From UBA2428 sp002343545 (GTDB lineage: Bacteria > Bdellovibrionota > UBA2428), in NCBI GenBank assembly GCA_937952285.1, contig CALFZE010000088.1, positions 1-51,503 of the forward strand: a DNA stretch of 51,503 bases, in the 5' to 3' direction. The notes below the pieces were generated by a model. That model saw only the letters and a program-made list of their open reading frames with translations, was not told the origin of the DNA and made no database searches. Made by a program: the position numbers and the translations under genes. Below, one piece after another: positions 35,706 to 43,482 of the stretch (the stretch's first letter is position 1; every line of letters begins with the position of its first letter).

Positions 35706-36623
35706 TTAGCCGAAGCCCAGGAGCGCGGCGAGCCCGATGATCACGAGGAAAATCCCGAGCGAACGAAGGAAGTCGAAGCGCTCGCGTCGCGTCGCGAGAC
35801 CCAACCCGTAGCTGAGCGCCGGCGACAACGAGGAGAGCGTCGCCGCGACGGCCAGCGGGGAATGACGCAAACCGTAATAGAAGAAAAGCGTCCCGCAGAC
35901 GCCTTCCAGGAAAAAAGCCGGGAAAGATTTTTTGAGATCGCGGCTCGAAAGGGCCACCGCCCGACGCGGGCCGCGGGCGAAAAAGGCGATCGTCGGGCAC
36001 AGCACGAGCGCGAGCGACATGCGGGCCACGTTCCCCGTCACGGGCGAAACGCCGATGGATCCCCGCGACACCGCCCACGTGTTGAGCGCCCAAAAGAACG
36101 ACGTCGCGAAGGCGAAAGCGATGCCGACGCCGCGTTCCGTGCGCAGGCGTCCGTCGTGCGCCCCGGCCGTCAGCGGGGCGCGCAAGATGACGAGCGCGAC
36201 CCCCACGACCACCATCGCGAGGCCCGCGACGGCCGCCGGCACCAGACTTTCTCCGTAGAAGAGGACGCCGACGAGCGCCGACCAGACGGGGTATCCCGAA
36301 GCGATGGCCATCGCCGTGGGGACCCCGAGGCGGCGCATGGCACCAAAGAAAACGACGTCGCCCAGAGCGAGGCTCGCCACGGCGCTGATCGTGAAATAAC
36401 CCCAGCTCGCCGCCGAAACGCTCCACAGTTCGGCGGAAGCCGACGGGACGCCGCCGGAAACCCAGACGAGCGCGGGCACGAGAAACGCGAGGGCCACGAG
36501 CGCGCGGCTCGTGTTGATCGCGGCGGCGCTATACGACGAGGAAAGCACGGCATAGCGAGCCGCGCCGAGGGTCCACGTGACCGAAGACCCGAAAGCCGCG
36601 AGCGGACCCCACCAAGATTCCAT
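35706..36623 (-). CDS. DMT superfamily (EamA) transporter
   Basis: 305 residues from ATG at 36623, which has AAGG 8 nt upstream; a GTG at 36647 is possible but less likely. Ten hydrophobic helices fall into two five-helix EamA halves (first half to LVILRAPL, second from GIAFAFATSFFWALN). GYPVWSALVGVLFYGE and LEGVCGTLFFYYGL occupy the conserved EamA positions. Such proteins move metabolites or amino acids across the inner membrane; the substrate is unknown. It is 60 bp downstream of the FKBP gene. Confidence 0.88.
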   Translation of the reverse strand: MESWWGPLAAFGSSVTWTLGAARYAVLSSSYSAAAINTSRALVALAFLVPALVWVSGGVPSASAELWSVSAASWGYFTISAVASLALGDVVFFGAMRRLGVPTAMAIASGYPVWSALVGVLFYGESLVPAAVAGLAMVVVGVALVILRAPLTAGAHDGRLRTERGVGIAFAFATSFFWALNTWAVSRGSIGVSPVTGNVARMSLALVLCPTIAFFARGPRRAVALSSRDLKKSFPAFFLEGVCGTLFFYYGLRHSPLAVAATLSSLSPALSYGLGLATRRERFDFLRSLGIFLVIIGLAALLGFG

Positions 36624-36683
36624 CCGATTGGCCTTGCCCGCTCGCACGCGCGACCCGCGGGGGCCGCGCGCCGAAAACGCGAC

Positions 36684-37184
36684 TTACTTAACTTGGAGAA
36701 GCTCGACTTCGAAGTAGAGCGTCGAGTTGGCCGGAATGACGCCGCCCACGGCGCGGTTGCCGTAGGCCTTGTCGGCCGGGATCGTGAGTTGGCGAACGCC
36801 GCCGACTTTCATGCCTTCCACGCCGACGTCCCAGCCGCGAATGACGTGGCCTTCGCCGAGCTCGAAGGAAAACGGCTCGTTCCGATCGCGGGAAGAGTCG
36901 AACTTCTTGCCCTTCGCGTCGTTGAGCGTTCCGACGTAGTGAACGACGACGGTCTTGCCGGCCTTCGCTTCGGCACCCGCGCCGGTTTTCGTCTCGACGA
37001 TTTGCACGCCTTCCTTCGTCATGTTCTTTCCTCCCGCGCCTTTGGGGGCGCTCTTTTCTTTCGCGGCTTTCTTGGGCGGAGCCTTCTTGACCGCGCCCTT
37101 CGGCGCCACGGGTTCGGCTCCCCGCGCCGAGACGGAGCTCAGGGCGAGGGCGACGGCGAATGCGGCCGGAGCAAAAGATTTCAT
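36684..37184 (-). CDS. FKBP-type peptidyl-prolyl isomerase, exported
   Basis: 166 residues. The ATG at 37184 is chosen because GGGAGG sits 5 nt before it; the ATG four codons upstream would use that site as coding sequence. A signal peptide ends near SSVSARGAE, followed by a Lys/Ala/Pro linker (about 25-55). The FKBP domain shows VHYVGTLNDAKGKKFDSSRDR, FELGEGHVIRGWDVGVEGMKVGG, LTIPADKAYGNR and IPANSTLYFEVELL, with the aromatic and Asp residues of the active pocket. It catalyses proline isomerisation during folding of exported proteins, fitting the secretion-heavy surroundings. Confidence 0.93.
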   Translation of the reverse strand: MKSFAPAAFAVALALSSVSARGAEPVAPKGAVKKAPPKKAAKEKSAPKGAGGKNMTKEGVQIVETKTGAGAEAKAGKTVVVHYVGTLNDAKGKKFDSSRDRNEPFSFELGEGHVIRGWDVGVEGMKVGGVRQLTIPADKAYGNRAVGGVIPANSTLYFEVELLQVK

Positions 37185-37226
37185 GAATCCTCCCATTGTT
37201 TTCGCGAGGATAGCAGCCGCCCCGGA

Positions 37227-37637
37227 CTACGCCAAGAGCCCCTGCGCGCGGAAACGCCGGTGCTCGACCATGATGCATCGCTCGGAGACGACGAGCAGCC
37301 CCGCGGCTTCGGCCTTCGCCTCGGCCTCGGCGTGCCCTACCCCGAGTTGAAGCCAAATCGCCTTCGCGCCCAAGCGGATGGCCTCATCGACGATCTCGGG
37401 CACGAACTCGGGCGCGCGGAAGACGTTCACGAGCTCGAGCGGCGCGGGCACGTCGGAAAGCTTGGGGTAGCAAGGCCGCCCCAGGATGTGTTTGACGCCC
37501 GGACGCACGCCCGTGATCTCGTAACCGGCGCCCATCATCGCTTCGGTCACGCCGTAGCTCGGACGGGAGTCGTTCGGCGAGAGGCCCACGACGGCGATGC
37601 GACGGTAGCGAAGGAGGATTTCGAGTGCCGTATTCAT
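37227..37637 (-). CDS. CoA-binding domain protein (YccU type)
   Basis: 136 residues. The Rossmann opening RIAVVGLSPNDSRPSYGVTEAMMGAG, then ITGVRPGVKHILGRPCYPKLSDVP and IRLGAKAIWLQLGV, then VSERCIMVEH, match the stand-alone CoA-binding family related to succinyl-CoA synthetase alpha. These small cytoplasmic proteins bind CoA or a related nucleotide; the biological role is not established. The start is ATG at 37637. The frame is open further upstream but only as the antisense of proC. It is divergent from proC with a 30-bp gap. Confidence 0.9.
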   Translation of the reverse strand: MNTALEILLRYRRIAVVGLSPNDSRPSYGVTEAMMGAGYEITGVRPGVKHILGRPCYPKLSDVPAPLELVNVFRAPEFVPEIVDEAIRLGAKAIWLQLGVGHAEAEAKAEAAGLLVVSERCIMVEHRRFRAQGLLA

Positions 37638-37667
37638 GGAACCCGAGATTCCCGCTAGACTGACGGA

Positions 37668-38432
37668 ATGGCAAGCGAGCTTCGCATCGGACTGATCGGA
37701 ATCGGCAAACTGGGATCGGCGCTCCTGGCCGGCCTCGAGTCGCGCGCCGCCGCGCAAGGGCTCCGCGTGAAAGGTTACCGACGCGGCGACAGCCTCGCGA
37801 ATGTCGGCACGGACCACGACGTTCTCGTGGTCTGCGTGAAGCCGGCCCAGACCCTCGAGCTTCTGCGACAGATCGCCCCGCAGCTCGGCGCGCAGCACGC
37901 CATCCTCTCCGTGGCGGCCGGCGTGAAGGTCGCCGACCTCGAGACGGCTTCGGGCGGGCGCGCGGGCGTCGTGCGCGTCGTCGTGAACACCCCGGCGGCC
38001 GTGGGCCACGGCGTGAGCGCCCTCATCGCGGGGCGCGCCGCGACGTCCGAAACGCTCCGACGCGCGCACGCCGTTTTTTCGGCCGTGGGCACGACCTGCG
38101 AAATCCCGGAATCCCAAGCCGACGCCGTGACCTCGCTCACGGCTTGCGGGCCGGCCTTCGTCTTTCAAATTTTGGAAGCCTTCACGGACGCGGGCATCGC
38201 GAACGGCGTGCCCGCCGCGATGTCGCTCGACCTTTCGGTCCAAACCTTGATCGGCGCCTGCGAAATGGCGCGCCAAACGAAGCGCCCACCCGCCGAACTC
38301 CGTCAGCAAGTCACCACGCCCGGCGGCGCCACGATCGAGGGCGTCGTGGCGCTCGAGCGCCACGGCCTCCGCGCGGCCCTCATCGAAGCCGTGACGGTCT
38401 CGGCCGAGAAGGCGCGCAAACTCGGCGGCTAG
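37668..38432 (+). CDS. proC: pyrroline-5-carboxylate reductase
   Basis: 254 residues. Final step of proline synthesis: NAD(P)H-dependent reduction of pyrroline-5-carboxylate. The N-terminal Rossmann motif is RIGLIGIGKLGSALLAGL, then LVVCVKPAQ. The C-terminal dimer domain has VTSLTACGPAFVFQILEAFTDAG and QVTTPGGATIEGVVALE, the family signature. Length is slightly short of the usual 265-275. It has its own divergent promoter region shared with the CoA-binding gene and ends 4 bp from the convergent desaturase gene. Confidence 0.94.
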   Translation: MASELRIGLIGIGKLGSALLAGLESRAAAQGLRVKGYRRGDSLANVGTDHDVLVVCVKPAQTLELLRQIAPQLGAQHAILSVAAGVKVADLETASGGRAGVVRVVVNTPAAVGHGVSALIAGRAATSETLRRAHAVFSAVGTTCEIPESQADAVTSLTACGPAFVFQILEAFTDAGIANGVPAAMSLDLSVQTLIGACEMARQTKRPPAELRQQVTTPGGATIEGVVALERHGLRAALIEAVTVSAEKARKLGG

Positions 38433-38436
38433 CCCC

Positions 38437-39354
38437 TCACGAAGCGCGATCGAGACGACGCGCCTCGAGCAGGCGCAGCGGCGCCTTGCGAACCTCGCGC
38501 GTGATGCCGACCCACGAGAGCGCGCGGATGACGTAGTAACTCGGGTCGAGCTCCCACCAGTAGAAGCCTTGGTTCGCGCTCGTCATGTAGGTGTGGTGGT
38601 TGTTGTGCCAACCTTCGCCGAGCGTCAGCATCGCGAGCAGGAAATTGTTGCGGCTCGTGTCGCCGCTTTCGTAACGGCGCGAGCCGAAAACGTGCGAGAG
38701 CGAGTTGATCGTGAAGGTCCCGTGCCACAACAGCACGGTGCTCACGAAGAAGCCCCACACGAGTCCCGGCCAACCCCAGAGCAGGAAGATCGCCGTCGCG
38801 TAGAGGATCGGCGCCACGAGATGGTAGCGATTCAGCCAACGCAGCTCGGGATAGGCCGCGAAGTCGCGGATGGCATCCCAGCGGGTTTCCTCGTGGTCGG
38901 GGGTCAGGACCCAACCCAAGTGCGACCACCAGAATCCGAACTGGAGCGGGGAATGCAAGTCCTCGGGTTGGTCCGAATACTTATGGTGATGGCGGTGGTG
39001 GGCCGCCCACCAGAGGGCGCCCTTCTGCGCGGCCGCCCCGCCCAGGAAGGCGAGGAAAAACTGGAAAGCGCGGTTCGTCTTGTAGGCCCGATGCGAGAAG
39101 TAGCGGTGAAAACCGGCCGTGATGCCGAACATTCGCAGGTAGTAGCTCGCCAGGCAGAGCCCCACGAGTCCCCAGGAAAAAGGCACGAAAAACACGCTGA
39201 TAAGCGCGAAGACGTGCACGGCCACGAAGGGAAGCGCGCCCAGCCAAGTCACCGAAGCCCAGGTCGGTCGCGAAAGCGGCGAAGCGGGCTCGCCCCCCGT
39301 TGCCTTTTTCCCGGGACAAGCGGATTCTAACTGTGTAGTCGATGCTTCTTCCAT
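38437..39354 (-). CDS. delta-9-type acyl desaturase
   Basis: 305 residues. Membrane di-iron enzyme that inserts a cis double bond into saturated acyl chains, adjusting membrane fluidity. Histidine boxes HRYFSH (83-88), HHRHHH (119-124) and HNNHH (250-254) are the stearoyl-CoA desaturase set; GITAGFHRYFSHRAY and GEGWHNNHHTY are near-consensus. Four hydrophobic helices are evident. It starts with ATG and is divergent from a small secreted-protein gene. The 108-bp gap holds a tandem TGTAAGA site, which could place it under an OmpR-type regulator. Confidence 0.94.
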   Translation of the reverse strand: MEEASTTQLESACPGKKATGGEPASPLSRPTWASVTWLGALPFVAVHVFALISVFFVPFSWGLVGLCLASYYLRMFGITAGFHRYFSHRAYKTNRAFQFFLAFLGGAAAQKGALWWAAHHRHHHKYSDQPEDLHSPLQFGFWWSHLGWVLTPDHEETRWDAIRDFAAYPELRWLNRYHLVAPILYATAIFLLWGWPGLVWGFFVSTVLLWHGTFTINSLSHVFGSRRYESGDTSRNNFLLAMLTLGEGWHNNHHTYMTSANQGFYWWELDPSYYVIRALSWVGITREVRKAPLRLLEARRLDRAS

Positions 39355-39397
39355 CTCACCAGGGTAGCGGAACGGAACAACGAGAACCCGCTCGGCT

Positions 39398-39415
39398 TGT
39401 AAGAGATCTGTAAGA
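39398..39415. promoter_or_regulatory. tandem TGTAAGA direct repeat
   Basis: TGTAAGA at 39398-39404 and again at 39409-39415, an 11-bp start-to-start distance, about one helical turn. Such spacing is typical of sites for OmpR/PhoB-type winged-helix regulators. It lies 47 bp before the start of the small secreted-protein gene and 43 bp before the divergent desaturase start. A gene for an OmpR-type regulator lies 350 bp away. Confidence 0.45.
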
Positions 39416-39462
39416 TGAAACCGGCGACCACGGAGGTCGGCGGACTATTTAGGAGAAATCGC

Positions 39463-39729
39463 ATGTTCAAGGCCCTCGCGCTGACCGCCCTTTCCTTCAC
39501 GGCCGCCCCGACCTTGGCCGCCGAAACGATGGGCTCGTCGTTCAAGTGGACGGAATGCATCATCCACCTGGAGCCGCAGTACAAGTTCGTCGGCCGTGGT
39601 CGCGGCTTCCGCGCCGCCAAGGCCCAGGCCCTCGCGCGCTGCGAAGCGGGTTACACGAAGCCGGAACAATGCGCCCGCCGTTCCGAAACCGAGATCGTCT
39701 GCGACTTCAAACCCGGCTGGGACTGGTAG
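39463..39729 (+). CDS. small secreted protein, unknown function
   Basis: 88 residues from ATG with AGGAG 7 nt upstream. The signal peptide ends near APTLAAE. The mature chain of about 69 residues has four Cys (TECIIH, ARCEAG, EQCARR, VCDFK), an even set suggesting two disulphides. It is strongly basic in the middle (GRGRGFRAAKAQALARCEAG). No known family. It shares its promoter region with the desaturase and is followed by a long hairpin. The two-component genes downstream run convergently. Confidence 0.75.
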   Translation: MFKALALTALSFTAAPTLAAETMGSSFKWTECIIHLEPQYKFVGRGRGFRAAKAQALARCEAGYTKPEQCARRSETEIVCDFKPGWDW

Positions 39730-39740
39730 TTCCGCGGAGG

Positions 39741-39766
39741 CCGAGGGGCGGGCTCCCGCCCCTCGG
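39741..39766. terminator. strong bidirectional hairpin between convergent genes
   Basis: CCGAGGGGCGGG (39741-39752) and CCCGCCCCTCGG (39755-39766) are perfect 12-bp complements separated by two bases. It lies between the small secreted-protein gene (stop 39729) and the response regulator (stop 39767), touching the latter's stop codon. There is no T-run on either strand, so it would work as a bidirectional barrier or mRNA end stabiliser rather than a classical intrinsic terminator. Confidence 0.6.
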
Positions 39767-40486
39767 TCAATCCGGCTTCGGGTCGAAGCGATAGCCGACC
39801 CCGCGCACCGTCAGGAAGTGACGGGGACGCTCGGGATCGGCTTCGAAGTTCTTACGCACGCGCCCCATGAAATAATCCACCGTGCGCGTGCGCGGCAGCC
39901 ACTTGAAACCCCACACGTCCGTAAGCAGCTCGTCCCGAGAGACGATGCGCCCTCCCGATTCGACCAACTTGCGCACGAGCTTGAATTCGAGCGGCGTCAT
40001 TTCGACCCAGCCGCGCGGTCCCCGGATGCGAAGATTCGACTCGTCCACGGCCCACGGCTCGTCCTCCCGCGGGGCTCCCGCCGCCGGCGTGGGGGGCGAA
40101 GCGCGACGGGCGAGCGCCCGCACGCGAGCCTCTAGCTCTTCCCACGAGAAAGGCTTGGGGATGTAGTCGTCGGCGCCGGCGTCGAGCCCTTCGACCTTCG
40201 CCTCCACGTGACCGCTCGCGGTGAGCACGAGGATCCTTCCCGCGTAGCCACGACGCCGAAGTTCGCGACAAAACGAGAGACCGTCGCCGTCCGGGAGCAT
40301 CCGATCGAGCAGCGCGAGCTCGGGCGTCCGGCCCTCTTTCGTGAGGACAGCCCAGAGCTCCGAGGCGGCCGCGAGCGTCGTGACGTGGTGGAGGGTTTCG
40401 ACGCCGAGGCGGCGAAGCGAAAGCTCCAAAGCCAAAGCGAGATTGGGTTCGTCCTCGAGCAAAAGGGCCGACTTGAAGGCCGTCAT
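39767..40486 (-). CDS. OmpR-family response regulator
   Basis: 239 residues. Receiver domain with the acidic pair ED (11-12), phospho-acceptor Asp61 (LLDRMLPDGDGL), conserved Thr near 89 (VLTAS) and Lys111 (PKPF). The C-terminal winged helix has MTPLEFKLVRKLVESGGRIVSRDELLTDVWG and RTVDYFMGRVRKNFE, with the final hairpin TVRGVGYRF. It binds DNA as a dimer at tandem repeats. The ATG overlaps the kinase stop (TAATG), so the pair is co-translated and is probably a cognate system. A natural candidate target is the tandem TGTAAGA site at 39398. Confidence 0.94.
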   Translation of the reverse strand: MTAFKSALLLEDEPNLALALELSLRRLGVETLHHVTTLAAASELWAVLTKEGRTPELALLDRMLPDGDGLSFCRELRRRGYAGRILVLTASGHVEAKVEGLDAGADDYIPKPFSWEELEARVRALARRASPPTPAAGAPREDEPWAVDESNLRIRGPRGWVEMTPLEFKLVRKLVESGGRIVSRDELLTDVWGFKWLPRTRTVDYFMGRVRKNFEADPERPRHFLTVRGVGYRFDPKPD

Positions 40487-41466
40487 TACGCCGACTCCTC
40501 GAAGTAGCCCCGCAGCTTGAACGAGGCGCCCCGACCCGGTCCGGCGCTCGACGCCTCGATCTCCAGACGCAGCGTACGGCAAGCCGCCGCCGCCAGAAAG
40601 AGGCCCAGCCCCGTGCCCGGGATCGCGACCGGCCCGGCGCTTTTCGCGCGGTAGAAGCGCCGGAAGATGCGGCCCGCCTCGCGGGGATCGAAACCCACGC
40701 CTTCGTCGAGAAACTCGAGCTCCCAACGCGCGCCTTGCCCCGGCATATGGGGCGAGAGCACCCGGCTCCGCAGCGTCACGCGGGGCCGCCCGTCGCGCGC
40801 GAACTTGCGCGCGTTATCGAGCAGGTTGTTCGCGACGAGATCGAGCAAGCGGGCGTCCAGCCGTACCGGCGCGCGAAGCGGGTCGCCTTCGCGGACCAGA
40901 CCGCCGTTCGCGCCCAGGATCTGCCGCCAGCGATGCAGCGAGTCCTCGACCCACGTCTCCAGGTCGAAGTGCGTCCACTGCGGGTGGAGCCCGCCCGTCT
41001 CGAGACGCGCCGCCTCGAGCAGCAGCTCGATCTCGACCTTCAGACGCAGCAGCTCGGAGCCGTGAATCGTCCAGAGTTTCTCCGCTTCGGCTTCGCTCGA
41101 AGGCCCCAGCCGCAGGAGCGACGCCGTAAGCTCGAGCGAAGTGACCGGGGACTTGAGCTCGTGCGAAACGCGCGCCAGGAATTCCGACTGGAGTTGGTTC
41201 AGCTTCATCTCCCGCAGGAGACGCACGAAGAGGAGCGACGTCACGACCAGGACGAGTACGAAGCCGGCCGTGCCCAAGACGAGGTTGAGCCAGTAGCGAC
41301 GCTCGATTTCGGACAACACGATTTCGCGGCGGGTCAGCTCGCGGGCCGACGCCACCAGCTCGGAATATTTTTCGAAGAGCGCAACGTTCCACGTCGTGCC
41401 GAGGGCAAAAAGAAGCCCCGCGCCGAGCACGAAGAGCGTAATCCAAAGCCAACGCCGCTTCTTCAT
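40486..41466 (-). CDS. sensor histidine kinase
   Basis: 326 residues. Two membrane helices (about 7-25 and 60-82) enclose a tiny periplasmic loop of about 35 residues, so it has little room for a ligand domain and may sense the membrane itself or a partner. There is no clear HAMP. HisKA has ARVSHELKSPVTSLE with His102. The ATPase domain shows a modified N box (VANNLLDNARKFA), LDEGVGFDP and GTGLGLFLAAAACR. It phosphorylates the downstream regulator. The genes around it are for a desaturase and a small secreted protein. The hemF gene diverges 51 bp away. Confidence 0.92.
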   Translation of the reverse strand: MKKRRWLWITLFVLGAGLLFALGTTWNVALFEKYSELVASARELTRREIVLSEIERRYWLNLVLGTAGFVLVLVVTSLLFVRLLREMKLNQLQSEFLARVSHELKSPVTSLELTASLLRLGPSSEAEAEKLWTIHGSELLRLKVEIELLLEAARLETGGLHPQWTHFDLETWVEDSLHRWRQILGANGGLVREGDPLRAPVRLDARLLDLVANNLLDNARKFARDGRPRVTLRSRVLSPHMPGQGARWELEFLDEGVGFDPREAGRIFRRFYRAKSAGPVAIPGTGLGLFLAAAACRTLRLEIEASSAGPGRGASFKLRGYFEESA

Positions 41467-41517
41467 CGCCGCCGATTTTGCATGACGAAAGGGAACGACT
41501 CAACTTAGAACGTCGGC

Positions 41518-42327
41518 ATGTCGACGCCGAACCGCGACGAGATCGTCGCTTACCTCAAGGACCTCCGTGACAATATCATCGCCGGTTTCGAAAGCGTCGA
41601 AACCCGCGGGCGTTTTGAGCGCAAGACCTGGCCCTACGCCAAGGGGCACGGCGGCGGCGAAATGTCGGTCTTGCGCGGCGAGGTCTTCGAGAAGGCGGCC
41701 GTGAACTGGTCCGGCGTCGGAGGCGCGAGCTTTCCGATGCCCGACGCGAACGGGCCCTTCTTCGCCACGGGCGTGAGCCTCATCACGCACATGCGCAATC
41801 CGAAGGCGCCTACCGTTCATTTCAACATCCGCTACATCGAGGTCGAAACGTCCCCCGGCCAAACGCGTCGGTGGCTGGGCGGTGGTTTTGACCTGACGCC
41901 GATGGGCTTTCCTTTCGAAGAGGACACCCGCCACTTCCACGGAGTCGCCCAACGCGCGCTCGCCGACTTTCCCGGGCTCTACGAAAAGTTTTCGGCGCAG
42001 GCGCGGGACTATTTTTGGATCAAGCATTACGGCCACGAGCGCGGCGTGGGCGGCATCTTTTTCGATCATTGGAGTAGCGGAGATTTCGCGCGCGATCTCG
42101 CGATGTGGAAGTCCGTGGGCAACAATTTCCTAGACTCGATCTTGCCGATCTACCGGCGACGCGTGGGCGAGCCCGCGACCGAAGCCGATCGCCAGACCCA
42201 GCTTTTGAAGCGCGCCCACTACGTCGAATTCAACCTTCTCTACGACCGCGGCACGAAGTTCGGCTTCGAATCGGGCGGCAATCCCGAAGCGATCCTTTGC
42301 TCGATGCCTCCCCTCGCCGCTTGGTAA
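41518..42327 (+). CDS. hemF: oxygen-dependent coproporphyrinogen-III oxidase
   Basis: 269 residues. Aerobic haem synthesis: oxidative decarboxylation of coproporphyrinogen III to protoporphyrinogen IX. Family motifs are PTVHFNIRYIE, RRWLGGGFDLTP, DYFWIKHYGHERGVGGIFFDHW and YVEFNLLYDRGTKFGFESGG. The chain ends at CSMPPLAAW followed by TAA, whereas many HemF continue about 25-30 residues with a W-x-Y..P..GS tail. The known core residues are all present, so activity is plausible. The start is ATG, 51 bp from the divergent kinase gene. It implies access to oxygen. Confidence 0.93.
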   Translation: MSTPNRDEIVAYLKDLRDNIIAGFESVETRGRFERKTWPYAKGHGGGEMSVLRGEVFEKAAVNWSGVGGASFPMPDANGPFFATGVSLITHMRNPKAPTVHFNIRYIEVETSPGQTRRWLGGGFDLTPMGFPFEEDTRHFHGVAQRALADFPGLYEKFSAQARDYFWIKHYGHERGVGGIFFDHWSSGDFARDLAMWKSVGNNFLDSILPIYRRRVGEPATEADRQTQLLKRAHYVEFNLLYDRGTKFGFESGGNPEAILCSMPPLAAW

Positions 42328-42369
42328 GGGTCCCGCCCCCGAGGTTTCGGCGAGAGTCTTGAAAGAGCT

Positions 42370-42846
42370 CTAGAGAGAGAGGACGAGACGCCAGAGCGCG
42401 AAGCCGAGCAGGGCCACGACGCTCGCCAGCCCGAGTCCTGCGAAGGCGAGAAAGCCGAGCGTGAGCCACGCCCAACGGCGGCTTTCGCGGACGGTCGGAA
42501 CGGGCCGATCCAAGTACGCGCGGAAGAGCGCGAGATTGCGGCTCTGCGCTTTCCACGCGAAATCAAAGAGATCGCCTACGACCGGAATCGCGCCCGCCAC
42601 GCCCTCGATCGCGACGTTGCCGACCATCTGAAAGAGGAGTGAGGGCGGCGCGCCCGCGCGCCAGGCCCCCGCGATCCAAAGAAAGCCGAGCGCCGTCGTG
42701 ACGAGATCGCCCACGACCGGCACGAGCCCCAGCAACGGATCGAGGCCGAAGCGCCAGCCGAGGCCGGGCACCGTAAAAGCCTCGTCGAGCCAATGCGCGA
42801 GCCGCTCGAGCCGGCGGAGACGGGCGTCGGAGTTGGAAGCTGCCAT
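42370..42846 (-). CDS. DUF4112 membrane protein
   Basis: 158 residues from ATG with AAGGA upstream. The pattern RRLERLAHWLDEAFTVPGLGWRFGLDPLLGLVPVVGDLVTT, then QMVGNVAIEGVAGAIPVVGDLFDFAWKAQSRN, is characteristic of DUF4112: an amphipathic start, repeated G-x-x-P-V-V-G-D turns and a polar end. A final hydrophobic helix (WLTLGFLAFAGLGLASVVALLGFALW) anchors it. Biochemical role unknown. It converges on hemF across 42 bp with no strong hairpin. Confidence 0.88.
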   Translation of the reverse strand: MAASNSDARLRRLERLAHWLDEAFTVPGLGWRFGLDPLLGLVPVVGDLVTTALGFLWIAGAWRAGAPPSLLFQMVGNVAIEGVAGAIPVVGDLFDFAWKAQSRNLALFRAYLDRPVPTVRESRRWAWLTLGFLAFAGLGLASVVALLGFALWRLVLSL

Positions 42847-42984
42847 CCGTTCCTTCGTACCCGACGCCTCGGCGCGGGATCAAGCGCGTCCACTCGAAGC
42901 ACGCCACCGGAGCTCCCGCGCCGACCGAGGCGTCAAAGGGCCGCCGAGTCGTCAACGGACTCGCCCCGCCCGGCTTCCTCGATT

Positions 42985-43461
42985 ATGCTAAAGCTCATGG
43001 CCATTCGCGGGACCGCCCTTCTCTTCGCCCTCTCCTTCGCGATGACGGGCTGCCGCTTCGGCGGCGTCTGCGTAAACAAAGCCCAATGCGATAAGTACCC
43101 CGACGTCAATCCGACGGGCTCGGCCGGCGGCGGCGACTGCGCGGCTTCCAAGCTCGTCGGCCTGTGGGAATCCTCGGCGGGCGCGACCCTCCGCTTTACC
43201 GAGACTTGCACGATGTCCGGCAGCAACTGCAACTTTTCGGGCACGATCCAGAACGTCAAGGAGAGCGCCTCTCCTCACACGATGCTCCTCACCGTCACGA
43301 ACGTCGGCGGCAGCGCGAGCGGATCGAACTGCCCGAGCCTCGGGGAATACAACTGCTCCTACAACATCACGCAGCCGAACCTGCTCGACGAGCTCGTGCT
43401 GAGCTGCCCGGCCTTCACGACGGGCGGAAACAACATCGCGGGAACCTTCACGGAGCAATAG
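42985..43461 (+). CDS. small putative lipoprotein, Cys-rich
   Basis: 158 residues from ATG at 42985; ATG at 42997 is an alternative and neither has a strong ribosome site. The signal ends FALSFAMTGC, a lipobox-like end with Met at -3. The mature part has eight further Cys (VCVNKAQCDKY, GDCAASK, TCTMSGSNCNF, SNCPSL, YNCSY, LSCPAF) and the segment LVGLWESSAGATLRFTETC, which recalls lipocalin-like or copper-resistance small domains but is not assignable. The upstream 138-bp gap shows nothing distinctive. It ends 21 bp from the convergent L,D-transpeptidase gene. Confidence 0.65.
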   Translation: MLKLMAIRGTALLFALSFAMTGCRFGGVCVNKAQCDKYPDVNPTGSAGGGDCAASKLVGLWESSAGATLRFTETCTMSGSNCNFSGTIQNVKESASPHTMLLTVTNVGGSASGSNCPSLGEYNCSYNITQPNLLDELVLSCPAFTTGGNNIAGTFTEQ

Positions 43462-43482
43462 TCTTAGCGGATCGTCGCTTCG

